From: Bacillota bacterium
GTDB taxonomy: Bacteria > Bacillota > Clostridia > DSM-8532
Length of the DNA stretch: 14,814 nucleotides
Direction: 5' to 3'
NCBI GenBank assembly: GCA_023459915.1
Contig: JAEWSN010000082.1
Span: forward strand, 1 to 14,814
The number at the start of each line of letters is the position of its first letter. Position 1 is the stretch's first letter. Made by a program: the position numbers and the translations under genes. The notes under the pieces are model-generated. The model saw nothing but the letters and a program-made list of their open reading frames with translations, did no database searches and was not told the origin of the DNA. Below, piece after piece: positions 7,063 through 13,554 of this stretch.

Positions 7063-7086
7063 GCGGTCCGCTCCATCAATCTGTTT
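6979..7086. repeat. 36-bp tandem repeat across the ynbB-like start codon (three copies)
   Basis: There are three 36-bp units: 6979-7014, 7015-7050 and 7051-7086. A partial fourth unit is visible at about 6959-6978. Each unit contains the minus-strand string GGACCGCATGAAGCAAC, so ATG codons recur exactly every 36 bp at 7062, 7026 and 6990. The outermost unit includes the real ribosome binding site (GGAG, 7071-7074) and the stop codon of the upstream TPR gene. The inner units have lost a good ribosome binding site (GGATGACC in its place). Confidence 0.9.
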
Positions 7087-8086
7087 CTTCTTCTGTATTT
7101 GGTTCCCCTGTTGCTTCCGGTTCCCCTGTTTCCGGTTCCTCGGCTGCCGGCGCGTCTGCTCCGGATTCCCCGGCGCCCGTCACATCTGTTCCCGATTCCC
7201 CAAATTCCGACGCGCCGGTTCCGGATTCCCCTGCCGCTTCCGGGAGACCGCCAACCGGCAGCCCCATCTTCTCTTCCAGCGCCTCGAGGTGCTCATCCAC
7301 CTCTTCCCGCGTGATGGTGCTGGTGTACCAGAACTTGCGGCTGGCGGCGGTCTGGTACATGTCCAGCGCCTCCTGGTTTCGGCCCAGCGCCTCAAACAGG
7401 CGGGCCAGATTGAAATAGGCGTCCGGGAACGTGGGTTTGAGGGGCATCAGTTCCCCATAGATTTTCAGGGCTTCCTCGTACGCGCCGTCCATGATGAGCG
7501 CGCTGCCATAATTGTCGAGGATCACCGGATTTTTCCCGTTGAATTCGTAGGCTTCCCGGTTGAAATCGAGCGCTCTTTTCACGTTTCCGCGCGCAATCAT
7601 GAAAAAGCCCATGGTGGCATAGGTTGTGCTGGTCTTGTAGTTTTCCATCACGGATTCGAGCATCGCGATGGCCTCGTCGAGCTTGCCCTTTTTCCACAGC
7701 AGCAAGGACATGATGGTTTGCGCGTTGTATTTCTCGCGCGGCGTCTTTGCGGTGCTGAGCGCGACATTGAGCATCCGCTCCGCATCCACGGGCGCCCCCA
7801 TTTTCAGGTACATGAACCCGCAGGAGGCGCGCAGGATGGAATTGTCCGATTCCGCCGCCACCGCCTTTTTGATGTGCACACGGGCGGTTTCCATATCCCC
7901 GGTGTCAAAGCAATTCCGCGCGGCGGAGTAGTGCAGCGAGGCCCGTCTGCGCCAGATGAGCCATGCAATGCAGATGATCAGCACCACCACCCCGCCGATG
8001 GGGCCAAGCACATTGAAAGCCAGAATGAGGCCCACCAGCATCAGGAGAAACGGGAGAAATTTTGTCAGCGAACTCATATTGGGCAT
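7076..8086 (-). CDS. Tetratricopeptide-repeat membrane protein
   Basis: A 336-aa protein whose orthologue I do not recognise. Two hydrophobic segments, about 10-25 and 28-46, form a short membrane hairpin that ends in WRRR, so the remainder should be cytosolic. Several TPR-like helix pairs follow between about 52 and 253, for example CFDTGDMETARVHIKKAV, LLWKKGKLDEAIAMLESV, DGAYEEALKIYGELMPL and ALGRNQEALDMYQTAA. This suggests a scaffold for protein-protein contacts. The last 50 or so residues are a Gly/Glu/Ser/Thr-rich tail made of degenerate GESGT units, which looks disordered and repeat-grown. The start at 8086 (MPNMSSLTKF) has GGAGG 6 nt upstream; the ATG at 8104 lacks one. It is the first gene of the packed unit that leads through the ynbB-like gene to yggS and sepF. 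Confidence 0.8.
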   Translation of the reverse strand: MPNMSSLTKFLPFLLMLVGLILAFNVLGPIGGVVVLIICIAWLIWRRRASLHYSAARNCFDTGDMETARVHIKKAVAAESDNSILRASCGFMYLKMGAPVDAERMLNVALSTAKTPREKYNAQTIMSLLLWKKGKLDEAIAMLESVMENYKTSTTYATMGFFMIARGNVKRALDFNREAYEFNGKNPVILDNYGSALIMDGAYEEALKIYGELMPLKPTFPDAYFNLARLFEALGRNQEALDMYQTAASRKFWYTSTITREEVDEHLEALEEKMGLPVGGLPEAAGESGTGASEFGESGTDVTGAGESGADAPAAEEPETGEPEATGEPNTEEETD

Positions 8087-8125
8087 GAAAAACCTCCACG
8101 ACACGCGTCAAATTGGGTAAACAAT

Positions 8126-8188
8126 ACGCCGGCCGTTGCATATCCATAACAGTTTCATCCTGAGTCACGATCCCACAACGGCCGGCGT
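8126..8188. repeat. 13-bp inverted repeat in the divergent region
   Basis: ACGCCGGCCGTTG (8126-8138) and CAACGGCCGGCGT (8176-8188) are perfect inverted copies separated by 37 bp. They lie 40-100 bp upstream of the TPR gene, and would fall in its mRNA leader if its promoter is further upstream. They could be paired operator half-sites or the stem of a long hairpin. I recognise no known regulator motif or riboswitch in the loop. Confidence 0.7.
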
Positions 8189-8293
8189 GATGACCGCTTC
8201 GGATACTTCAGCACAACTCGCGTCTGCGGGTTGTTGCACTGGAATCACCTCATGACAATGGAAAAAATGTGAACCAACCGGCCCGCCATTTCG

Positions 8294-8299
8294 TATAAT
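8294..8299 (+). promoter_or_regulatory. Possible -10 box (TATAAT) for the lipoprotein gene
   Basis: A perfect TATAAT lies 187 bp upstream of the lipoprotein ATG. The expected -35 position (about 8271-8276, GAACCA) does not match TTGACA, and there is no TGn extension. It is therefore either a poor sigma-A promoter, a promoter for another sigma factor, or chance. The remainder of the 399-bp gap 8087-8485 contains the 13-bp inverted repeat and the two ribosome binding sites, and I see no coding sequence or RNA gene in it. Confidence 0.35.
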
Positions 8300-8485
8300 G
8301 GGTATATGGCGGAGCCATGCCGGCACTGCCTGCAAACGACCCGGCCACTGGCGCACCGGCGGAAATCGGCGCGCGAAGCCGTCAATATCTTACCATATCG
8401 GCCGCCACGATGTCCAAAGCCAAAGGGCTCCATCAAACATCCCGAAACAAGGGTGTCCCCACTGCCAACCGGACAGGAGGCAAAC

Positions 8486-10876
8486 ATGACATACAAATCC
8501 GAACCCCAACGAAAGACGCTGAACAATCCGCGCAAGCCCCGCCTGCCGCAGCACAAGGGCCGCGGGGTGAACCACACGGTGCCATTGCCGTTGCTCGTGG
8601 CGCTGCTGCTGGTGCCGGCAATGCTGCTGCAGGCCTGCACCGCCGGCCAGCCGGGCACCGCGTCCCCGGCCGCAACGCTTTCCCCAACAGCTTCCGGCGA
8701 CCCCGCCGAAAGCACACCGGAGGCAACCCCGGCCAGCGTTTCGGAGAATGCCGGCGGCTCGGACGCATCCGTCCCGCCGTCGAAACCAACCCCGAAATCG
8801 GCCAACGATCCATCAACAGAACCCTCTCCCGAACCTTCCGGGGAAGCGACCCCCGAACCCGCCGCGGAACCGACCGCCGACCCCTCCGATGATCCGACGC
8901 CCGCACCGACATCCGAGCCGGCTGTCGAATCCACAGCAACCCCCTCCACGAACCAGCCGGCCGACCCTGACGCCAGCCCTGCCGACCCGGAAGCGGATGC
9001 AGACGGCAATGACGCAAACAACACGGACAACGGCACGGCAACGCCGCCGCCCAACACCACCTATCTGCAGAAGCTGCCCACCCCTGAAGGCCTTGCGCCG
9101 GGCGTGCGCGTGGCCGCCTCCGACAGCGCCGATCTCGACGGAAACGGCACCATTGAAAACGTCTATCTGCTGTGGGACACAAACGGGGATCTCCTGCTGC
9201 AGGTGACAACCGGAACAATGGGGTCAGACCCCGTCACCCGCCGCGTGCTCGGCCCGGAAGGCCTGGCGGACAACCTGCAAGGCCCCGTGGTGTCCGCGCT
9301 GCTGCTCGAACGCTTTTCCGAGTATGACACACGGGACATCGCCATCGGCTTTTCCTCCCTCACCTATGGCGACAGCCAATGGATGCTGTACCGTCATGTC
9401 CCCGGCGAACCGCTGCAGCTGATGATTCAGGAACCCTACGCCGTTGACACGGGAACCATCGCCTACCGGGACGAGGACGGCGACGGCCGGTTCGAGCGCA
9501 TGCAGTACCCCGGCCACGTGGTGCGCGTGTCGCATTACGAGGAATCGGTCAATGGATTCACCGCGCTGCCGATCCGCAGCTTTTCCACGGAAACCTTCAA
9601 CTGGGAGTCCCCCGCGGATACGGCCCGCGGCTGGCTGTACCTGCTGTACAACCGTATTGAACCGGACTACAGCCGGCTGATGAATCGCCCCGCGCCGGAC
9701 CAATCAGCCTTTAGCATGACAGGATATCCTGACATCTTCACGCCATATCCCTCATGGGATGGAAACACGGCAGGCAGCGCGTTTACAGACATCGGGGCAC
9801 CTTCCTGGCAGGGCCTGCCCTCGGCGGAGGCAACGGTTTTGACACAAACAGAGACCGCCGCGACGGTACGACTTTCCCATGTCTCCGAATTCGACGAAAC
9901 CCGCCGCGCGGCCGTCACCCTTGAGCTGTCACGTCAAAACGACGGCACCTGGTCCGTGGCGCGGGCGGTCCCGGAGATCGCGGCGACCCTGTGTGTGGCC
10001 AACGACGAGGAAAACCAGATGGTCCTGACTTGTGAGCCGGTGTTTCTCTCCGCGCAGCAGGCCGCCGAAGGGTATGGGCCGTTGCGCGACGCGCTCGCGC
10101 GGCAAACCGGCATCATCCTCACCGGACTTCGGCAGGAAGGCAGTACCGTCACCGCCGATTTGTCGGAGGAGATGCGCTTCTTCCTCAACGAAGGGTCCAC
10201 CGGTGCCACCATGCGGATGAACACACTCATCCGGACGCTGCTCTCGCTGCCCAACGCCAAGACCGCGCGGGTGACCATCGCCGGAGAAGCGGATGTGGAA
10301 ATGGATCATTACAGCCTGAAGGGGGTCTATACGCTCAATGAGGAGCGCGCGCTGACACAAACGGGCGCAAAAACGGGGTCTGCCCCCACCTCCCCCGAAG
10401 GCATTGCCGAAGCGCTGTTTGCCGCACTGGCCAATGAAGAGTATGAACTGTTTGCGCAATACGCGGACCCGGACAAGGGGACCACACTGGCCATTTACGG
10501 CTTCGTCACCGAAGACGCGCCCGTGTTTGACAGCCGGCGCTGGCTCGCCCTGCCGTTTGACGGGCGGATTCACCAGTTCGGCTACTATGACGGCACCGGC
10601 TTTCCCATCCTCGCGTCCAGCGCAGAGTGGCTGCATCTGTTCTTCACGCCGCACCGGGAGCGCGGGGAATGGGAACGCACTGTGGAAACCGAGGTCGTGG
10701 GTTCGGGCATGGCCACACCGCAGGACACCTGGCCGGACGATACCCACATCACCTTTTTCTGGGCGGGTTCCGAACCATACGGCGGGATGGACTGGCGTTC
10801 GCTCACCTTTGTGATGACCCAAACGGCGGAAGGCTGGCGGCTGCGCGGCCTGGTCTCCAACCAGTGGACCATCTGA
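8486..10876 (+). CDS. GerMN-domain lipoprotein with a long disordered stalk
   Basis: A 796-aa predicted exported lipoprotein. The N-terminus is basic, then a hydrophobic signal segment (about 31-49) ends in LLQAC with the lipidation cysteine at C51. Residues about 52-192 are a Pro/Thr/Ser/Glu/Asp-rich stalk. A beta-rich region follows with two DxDGNG-type calcium-loop-like motifs (DLDGNGTIEN and DEDGDGRFER). A GerMN-like domain sits at about 530-610 (VTADLSEEMRFFL and NTLIRTLLSLPNAKTARVTIAGE). The remaining C-terminus (about 635-796) I do not recognise. GerMN domains occur in the sporulation and germination lipoprotein GerM and in other envelope lipoproteins. Two copies of a dispersed palindrome lie in frame (GSDP at about 245-248, GSAP at about 631-634). 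GGAGG lies 5 nt before the ATG at 8486. An in-frame ATG at 8306 would bury the signal peptide, so it was rejected. The gene converges on ylmH, 7 bp away. Confidence 0.8.
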   Translation: MTYKSEPQRKTLNNPRKPRLPQHKGRGVNHTVPLPLLVALLLVPAMLLQACTAGQPGTASPAATLSPTASGDPAESTPEATPASVSENAGGSDASVPPSKPTPKSANDPSTEPSPEPSGEATPEPAAEPTADPSDDPTPAPTSEPAVESTATPSTNQPADPDASPADPEADADGNDANNTDNGTATPPPNTTYLQKLPTPEGLAPGVRVAASDSADLDGNGTIENVYLLWDTNGDLLLQVTTGTMGSDPVTRRVLGPEGLADNLQGPVVSALLLERFSEYDTRDIAIGFSSLTYGDSQWMLYRHVPGEPLQLMIQEPYAVDTGTIAYRDEDGDGRFERMQYPGHVVRVSHYEESVNGFTALPIRSFSTETFNWESPADTARGWLYLLYNRIEPDYSRLMNRPAPDQSAFSMTGYPDIFTPYPSWDGNTAGSAFTDIGAPSWQGLPSAEATVLTQTETAATVRLSHVSEFDETRRAAVTLELSRQNDGTWSVARAVPEIAATLCVANDEENQMVLTCEPVFLSAQQAAEGYGPLRDALARQTGIILTGLRQEGSTVTADLSEEMRFFLNEGSTGATMRMNTLIRTLLSLPNAKTARVTIAGEADVEMDHYSLKGVYTLNEERALTQTGAKTGSAPTSPEGIAEALFAALANEEYELFAQYADPDKGTTLAIYGFVTEDAPVFDSRRWLALPFDGRIHQFGYYDGTGFPILASSAEWLHLFFTPHRERGEWERTVETEVVGSGMATPQDTWPDDTHITFFWAGSEPYGGMDWRSLTFVMTQTAEGWRLRGLVSNQWTI
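9220..9232. repeat. Dispersed 13-bp palindrome, copy 3 (inside the lipoprotein gene)
   Basis: GGGGTCAGACCCC on the plus (coding) strand is translated GSDP within TMGSDPVTRR. This is the same phase and the same coding-strand orientation as the copy in htpG. Confidence 0.85.
10375..10387. repeat. Dispersed 13-bp palindrome, variant copy 4
   Basis: GGGGTCTGCCCCC differs from the 13-mer by one base (A to C). It is translated GSAP in AKTGSAPTSP. The flanking AKTGS matches the htpG copy (AKTGSDP), and the DNA around both is AAAACGGGGTC, so the similarity runs beyond the 13-mer. Confidence 0.6.
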
Positions 10877-10883
10877 GGTGTCA

Positions 10884-11684
10884 TCATGTCAGCCGCTGCA
10901 ACACAATCCCCGTGCGTCCTTTTCGGGAAACAACGCCCACTTCGGCCAGCACGGCGCGCCCTTTTCCCCGCAGGGACAGGGTGCTGCCGGGTTTGACTAT
11001 TGCCGCCGGGCTGGTCTGGACCTCCCAGTTCAACGATACCTTTTCCGCGCGTATCCAGTCGGCCATGCGGGAACGGGAAACGGAAAATGCCGCAGCCGCC
11101 ACGGCATCCAGGCGCAGGGACATCACCGTGGCCCGGATTTCACGGGTGCCCCGCTCCGGCACTCGAATCGCGTCCGGTTCGGCTTGCGTCAGCGTGACAC
11201 GTTCGGCCCCCACCTGCGCCAGCTGCGAAATGACAATCCGGCCCACATCCGCGAGCATCAGCAAATCCGCGCCCTCCGGCATCACCAGGATGTCCCCGAT
11301 GGTTTCGCGCTTCAAACCAAGTCCCATGAGTGAGCCCAGCCAGTCTCGATGGGTGAGCGGCTTTCCGTCGCCGCGGCCGGAGGTCCTGGCCTGAACCAGC
11401 ACAATCGGCGGATTGTCGTCCACCTCCCAGCCCACCTCGGGCACAAACCCAACCAGGACACGCTCCGCGCCCTCATATCCCCCATCAATCCGGACGGAAA
11501 CATCATCTTCCTCAAGCACCGCGTCCAGTGCGGCCTCCGCCATCTCCCGCTGGCGGGGATCCAAAAAAGTGGACCAGGTGACCCTGGAGGCGCGTTGCGC
11601 CTGCACCAGCTTGTCGGCCAGACGCGACAGCATCAGCCTGTCCTCGGGATTGCGTGCGAATCCCAGCAATTTGTCACGGTTCAT
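10884..11684 (-). CDS. ylmH: YlmH-family S4-domain RNA-binding protein
   Basis: A 266-aa protein. The N-terminal two-thirds is the YlmH-specific region, with the signature LTHRDWLGSLMGLGLKRETIGDILV at about 110-134 (quoted in part: LGSLMGLGLKRETIGDI). An S4 RNA-binding domain at about 189-245 (SLRLDAVAAAAFSVSRSRMADWIRAEKVSLNW, then a GSTLSLRGKGR turn) completes it. YlmH acts on the ribosome in rescue of stalled nascent chains in Firmicutes and is normally encoded between ylmG and divIVA. Here it follows a histidine kinase gene, about 8 kb from sepF. The start at 11684 (MNRDKLLG) has GGAG about 8 nt upstream. The upstream in-frame TTG at 11705 has no ribosome binding site. Its initiation region is duplicated 38 bp upstream. 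Confidence 0.93.
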   Translation of the reverse strand: MNRDKLLGFARNPEDRLMLSRLADKLVQAQRASRVTWSTFLDPRQREMAEAALDAVLEEDDVSVRIDGGYEGAERVLVGFVPEVGWEVDDNPPIVLVQARTSGRGDGKPLTHRDWLGSLMGLGLKRETIGDILVMPEGADLLMLADVGRIVISQLAQVGAERVTLTQAEPDAIRVPERGTREIRATVMSLRLDAVAAAAFSVSRSRMADWIRAEKVSLNWEVQTSPAAIVKPGSTLSLRGKGRAVLAEVGVVSRKGRTGIVLQRLT

Positions 11685-11736
11685 GGCATCTGCTCCTGTC
11701 GACAATGTGTGTCGCGGTTCATGTGCAGTCCTCCTG
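11672..11736. repeat. Duplicated ylmH translation-initiation region
   Basis: On the minus strand, CAGGAG, 8 nt, ATGAACCGCGACA (11736-11710) is repeated 38 bp later as CAGGAG, 8 nt, ATGAACCGTGACA (11698-11672). Only the 8-nt spacers and one base in the coding part differ. The second copy is the real ylmH start. The first overlaps the stop of the kinase gene. Confidence 0.8.
11681..11722 (-). CDS. Possible 13-codon coupling mini-ORF (MNRDTHCRQEQMP)
   Basis: The duplicated start described for ylmH opens a short reading frame. Its ATG overlaps the kinase stop codon (ATGA at 11719-11722), it has GGAGG 8 nt upstream, and its TGA overlaps the ylmH ATG (ATGA at 11681-11684). Ribosomes could therefore pass from kinase to mini-ORF to ylmH by two stop-start events. 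No peptide function is proposed. It may simply be a by-product of the duplication. Confidence 0.35.
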   Translation of the reverse strand: MNRDTHCRQEQMP

Positions 11737-13554
11737 CCGGTTGGGCAGCGGCCCCACCGTGGACCGCGCCAAGTCCTTGACGCGCAGCGGCAGCTTCACG
11801 GTGAACCGCGTTCCCGCGCCCACCTTGCTGCCAACCGTGATGCGGCCGTTGTGGCGCAGCACGATGATGCGCGCGATGGACAGGCCCAGCCCGTGTCCGC
11901 CCGTATTGCGTTCCCGCGCGGAATCCACACGGTAAAACCGGTCGAACACATTGGGCAGATCCTGTTCGGGGATGCCGATGCCCGTATCCAGCACCGTGGC
12001 TTCCGCCACCCCGTCGCGCAGCAGCAGCCGCAGGGTAATGGCCCCGCCCTTCTCGGTATACTTCAGGGCGTTGTCCACAAACACGCGCAGGGCCTGCTTC
12101 AGGCGATTTCTGTCTCCGGTGATGTGGATGCCGTCCTGCACCTGGCAGATGAGCCGGTGGCCGGTTTCGAGCATGGCGGTCTCCCGGCCGAGCTCCTTCA
12201 TCATGTCGGAGAGATTGAACGGCGCCATCACCAGCACCAGGCTGTCCCGATCGTTTCGGGCGATGAACAGCAGCTTCTCCACGAGATCCTGCATGTTCCG
12301 GCTCTCCTTGCTGATGGCGCTGATGGCCTCATCCAGAATGGCCGGGTCGCTTTTGCCCCAACGCTCCAGCATGCGGGCATAGCCCTGGATGACGGAAATG
12401 GGCGTGCGCAGCTCGTGGGAGGCATCGGACACAAACTGGTTCTGCTTGCCGTAGGCGCGCTCGAGCCGTTCCATCATCTGATTGAAGGTGACCGCCAAAT
12501 CCACCAGTTCATCGGTGGCATCACTGACGGTGAGCCGCAGGTTCAGGTTCTGGGAGGAGATGGCGCTGATTTTTGCGGTCAGCTCGTCGATGCGGCGCAG
12601 GGTTTTCCGCGTGGACAGCCGGCCCTTGAGGCTGATGACCCCGATGCCGAACGTGGCCAGCACGAACCCGATGCAGAAAAGCCCCACGGTTTCCATGACG
12701 CGCAGCGTGATATCCGCCGCGTAGCGGAAGAATACCGGCGTGGCTTGTCCTGCCGGAAAAGCCTGCGTTGACACCCCGAGCCACAGCCGGTTGTCACGCA
12801 GCTGGAACCTGAACGGGAAGGGGCCGGTGGTCAAATCTCCCGTGACAAGTGGAATGTCCAGTTTTAGGTGCTCTTCCGTCTTGTGCAGGAGCACCCGACC
12901 CTGATCGTCCACGACGACATAGGCATCCTCAAGAGGCACCAGCGGGCTGGTTGCCACAGACAGGGACCCCTCCGCCCGTTCCTCTCCCGACAGGATGGTC
13001 TGAAGCACCGGACTCTGTTCAATGGCCTGACGTGTCCGGGCCAGATTGTCATAATAAAACAATCCGTTGAGTGACATGCTCAGGACAAACAGCAGGGTGA
13101 TGATGCCATAGGACCAGTTGGTGAACATCCGCACATAATTGGCGGATATTTTTTTGGCCATGGAAACCCGCTGCATGCGGCGGTCGCGCAGCGGCGGTAC
13201 CTTGCGCGCATTCGCGCGACGCCCGTCGCGCGTTTCATCGGACTTGCGGCCCCCACGGTCTTCGCGTGCCTCACGACCTTCGCGTGCCTCATGGGCCTCA
13301 CGGATGCTCCCGGTGGTCCGCAGGTCTCCGGCCTGCCCGGGTCCGGTCGTCCCGGTGGTCCGCAGGTCTCCGGCCTGCCCGGGTCCGGTCGTCCCGGCGC
13401 CAGGCGTTCGCCCGGGTGCCGGCACATCATCTTTTGAAACGGGATCGACAACAAAAAGCGGGGGCATTTGTGACTGCACCGCGCTCTCCTGCCGGGAAGA
13501 ATTGGCTTTCCGGTCCTTCTTGCCTTTTCCGGAAAAAAGCCCTCCCATCCTCAT
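11719..13554 (-). CDS. Sensor histidine kinase, ArlS-like, with an N-terminal disordered extension
   Basis: A 611-aa membrane histidine kinase. An unusual cytosolic extension of about 130 residues comes first, rich in Gly, Arg, Glu and Thr, including a perfect 14-aa duplication. TM1 is at about 148-166 and an extracellular sensor region of about 120 aa follows. TM2 is at about 287-308, and a HAMP linker runs to about 365. The HisKA domain has the phospho-accepting H380 in SDASHELRTPISVIQGY. The HATPase domain has N495 (DNALKYT), DTGIG (523-527) and GGHGLGLSIA (552-561). HAMP and HisKA resemble ArlS/CssS-type kinases. The ATG at 13554 overlaps the regulator stop as ATGA and has a GGAA-type ribosome binding site upstream. 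M132 (MAKKISANY) would give a more typical length but lacks a good site. The signal sensed is unknown. Confidence 0.95.
   Translation of the reverse strand: MRMGGLFSGKGKKDRKANSSRQESAVQSQMPPLFVVDPVSKDDVPAPGRTPGAGTTGPGQAGDLRTTGTTGPGQAGDLRTTGSIREAHEAREGREAREDRGGRKSDETRDGRRANARKVPPLRDRRMQRVSMAKKISANYVRMFTNWSYGIITLLFVLSMSLNGLFYYDNLARTRQAIEQSPVLQTILSGEERAEGSLSVATSPLVPLEDAYVVVDDQGRVLLHKTEEHLKLDIPLVTGDLTTGPFPFRFQLRDNRLWLGVSTQAFPAGQATPVFFRYAADITLRVMETVGLFCIGFVLATFGIGVISLKGRLSTRKTLRRIDELTAKISAISSQNLNLRLTVSDATDELVDLAVTFNQMMERLERAYGKQNQFVSDASHELRTPISVIQGYARMLERWGKSDPAILDEAISAISKESRNMQDLVEKLLFIARNDRDSLVLVMAPFNLSDMMKELGRETAMLETGHRLICQVQDGIHITGDRNRLKQALRVFVDNALKYTEKGGAITLRLLLRDGVAEATVLDTGIGIPEQDLPNVFDRFYRVDSARERNTGGHGLGLSIARIIVLRHNGRITVGSKVGAGTRFTVKLPLRVKDLARSTVGPLPNRQEDCT
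13312..13395. repeat. Perfect 42-bp tandem duplication in the kinase gene
   Basis: The 42-bp units 13312-13353 and 13354-13395 are identical base for base. They encode TTGPGQAGDLRTTG twice in the cytosolic extension of the kinase. The absence of any difference between the copies points to recent duplication or active homogenisation. The length is a multiple of three, so the frame is kept. Confidence 0.95.

Noticed and set aside
5695..8149. Plus-strand open frames of 360-540 codons opposite the ynbB-like and TPR genes
   Set aside because: Their translations are His/Arg/Gln-rich and resemble no protein family. The opposite strand encodes conserved motifs and has the ribosome binding sites.
8306..8485. 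An upstream in-frame start for the lipoprotein, 7 nt after TATAAT, as a leaderless mRNA
   Set aside because: The 60 extra residues are Arg/Pro/Cys-rich, lack any ribosome binding site and would place the signal peptide in mid-protein. The start at 8486 has GGAGG and a proper lipoprotein signal.
8300..8485. A riboswitch or structured leader before the lipoprotein gene
   Set aside because: The roughly 180-nt leader is GC-rich with some short stems, but I could match it to no known aptamer core, such as a c-di-GMP, cobalamin or T-box motif.
11413..12771. Plus-strand frame opposite the histidine kinase
   Set aside because: It is antisense to conserved HisKA/HATPase motifs and has no start signal, so it was treated as a shadow.
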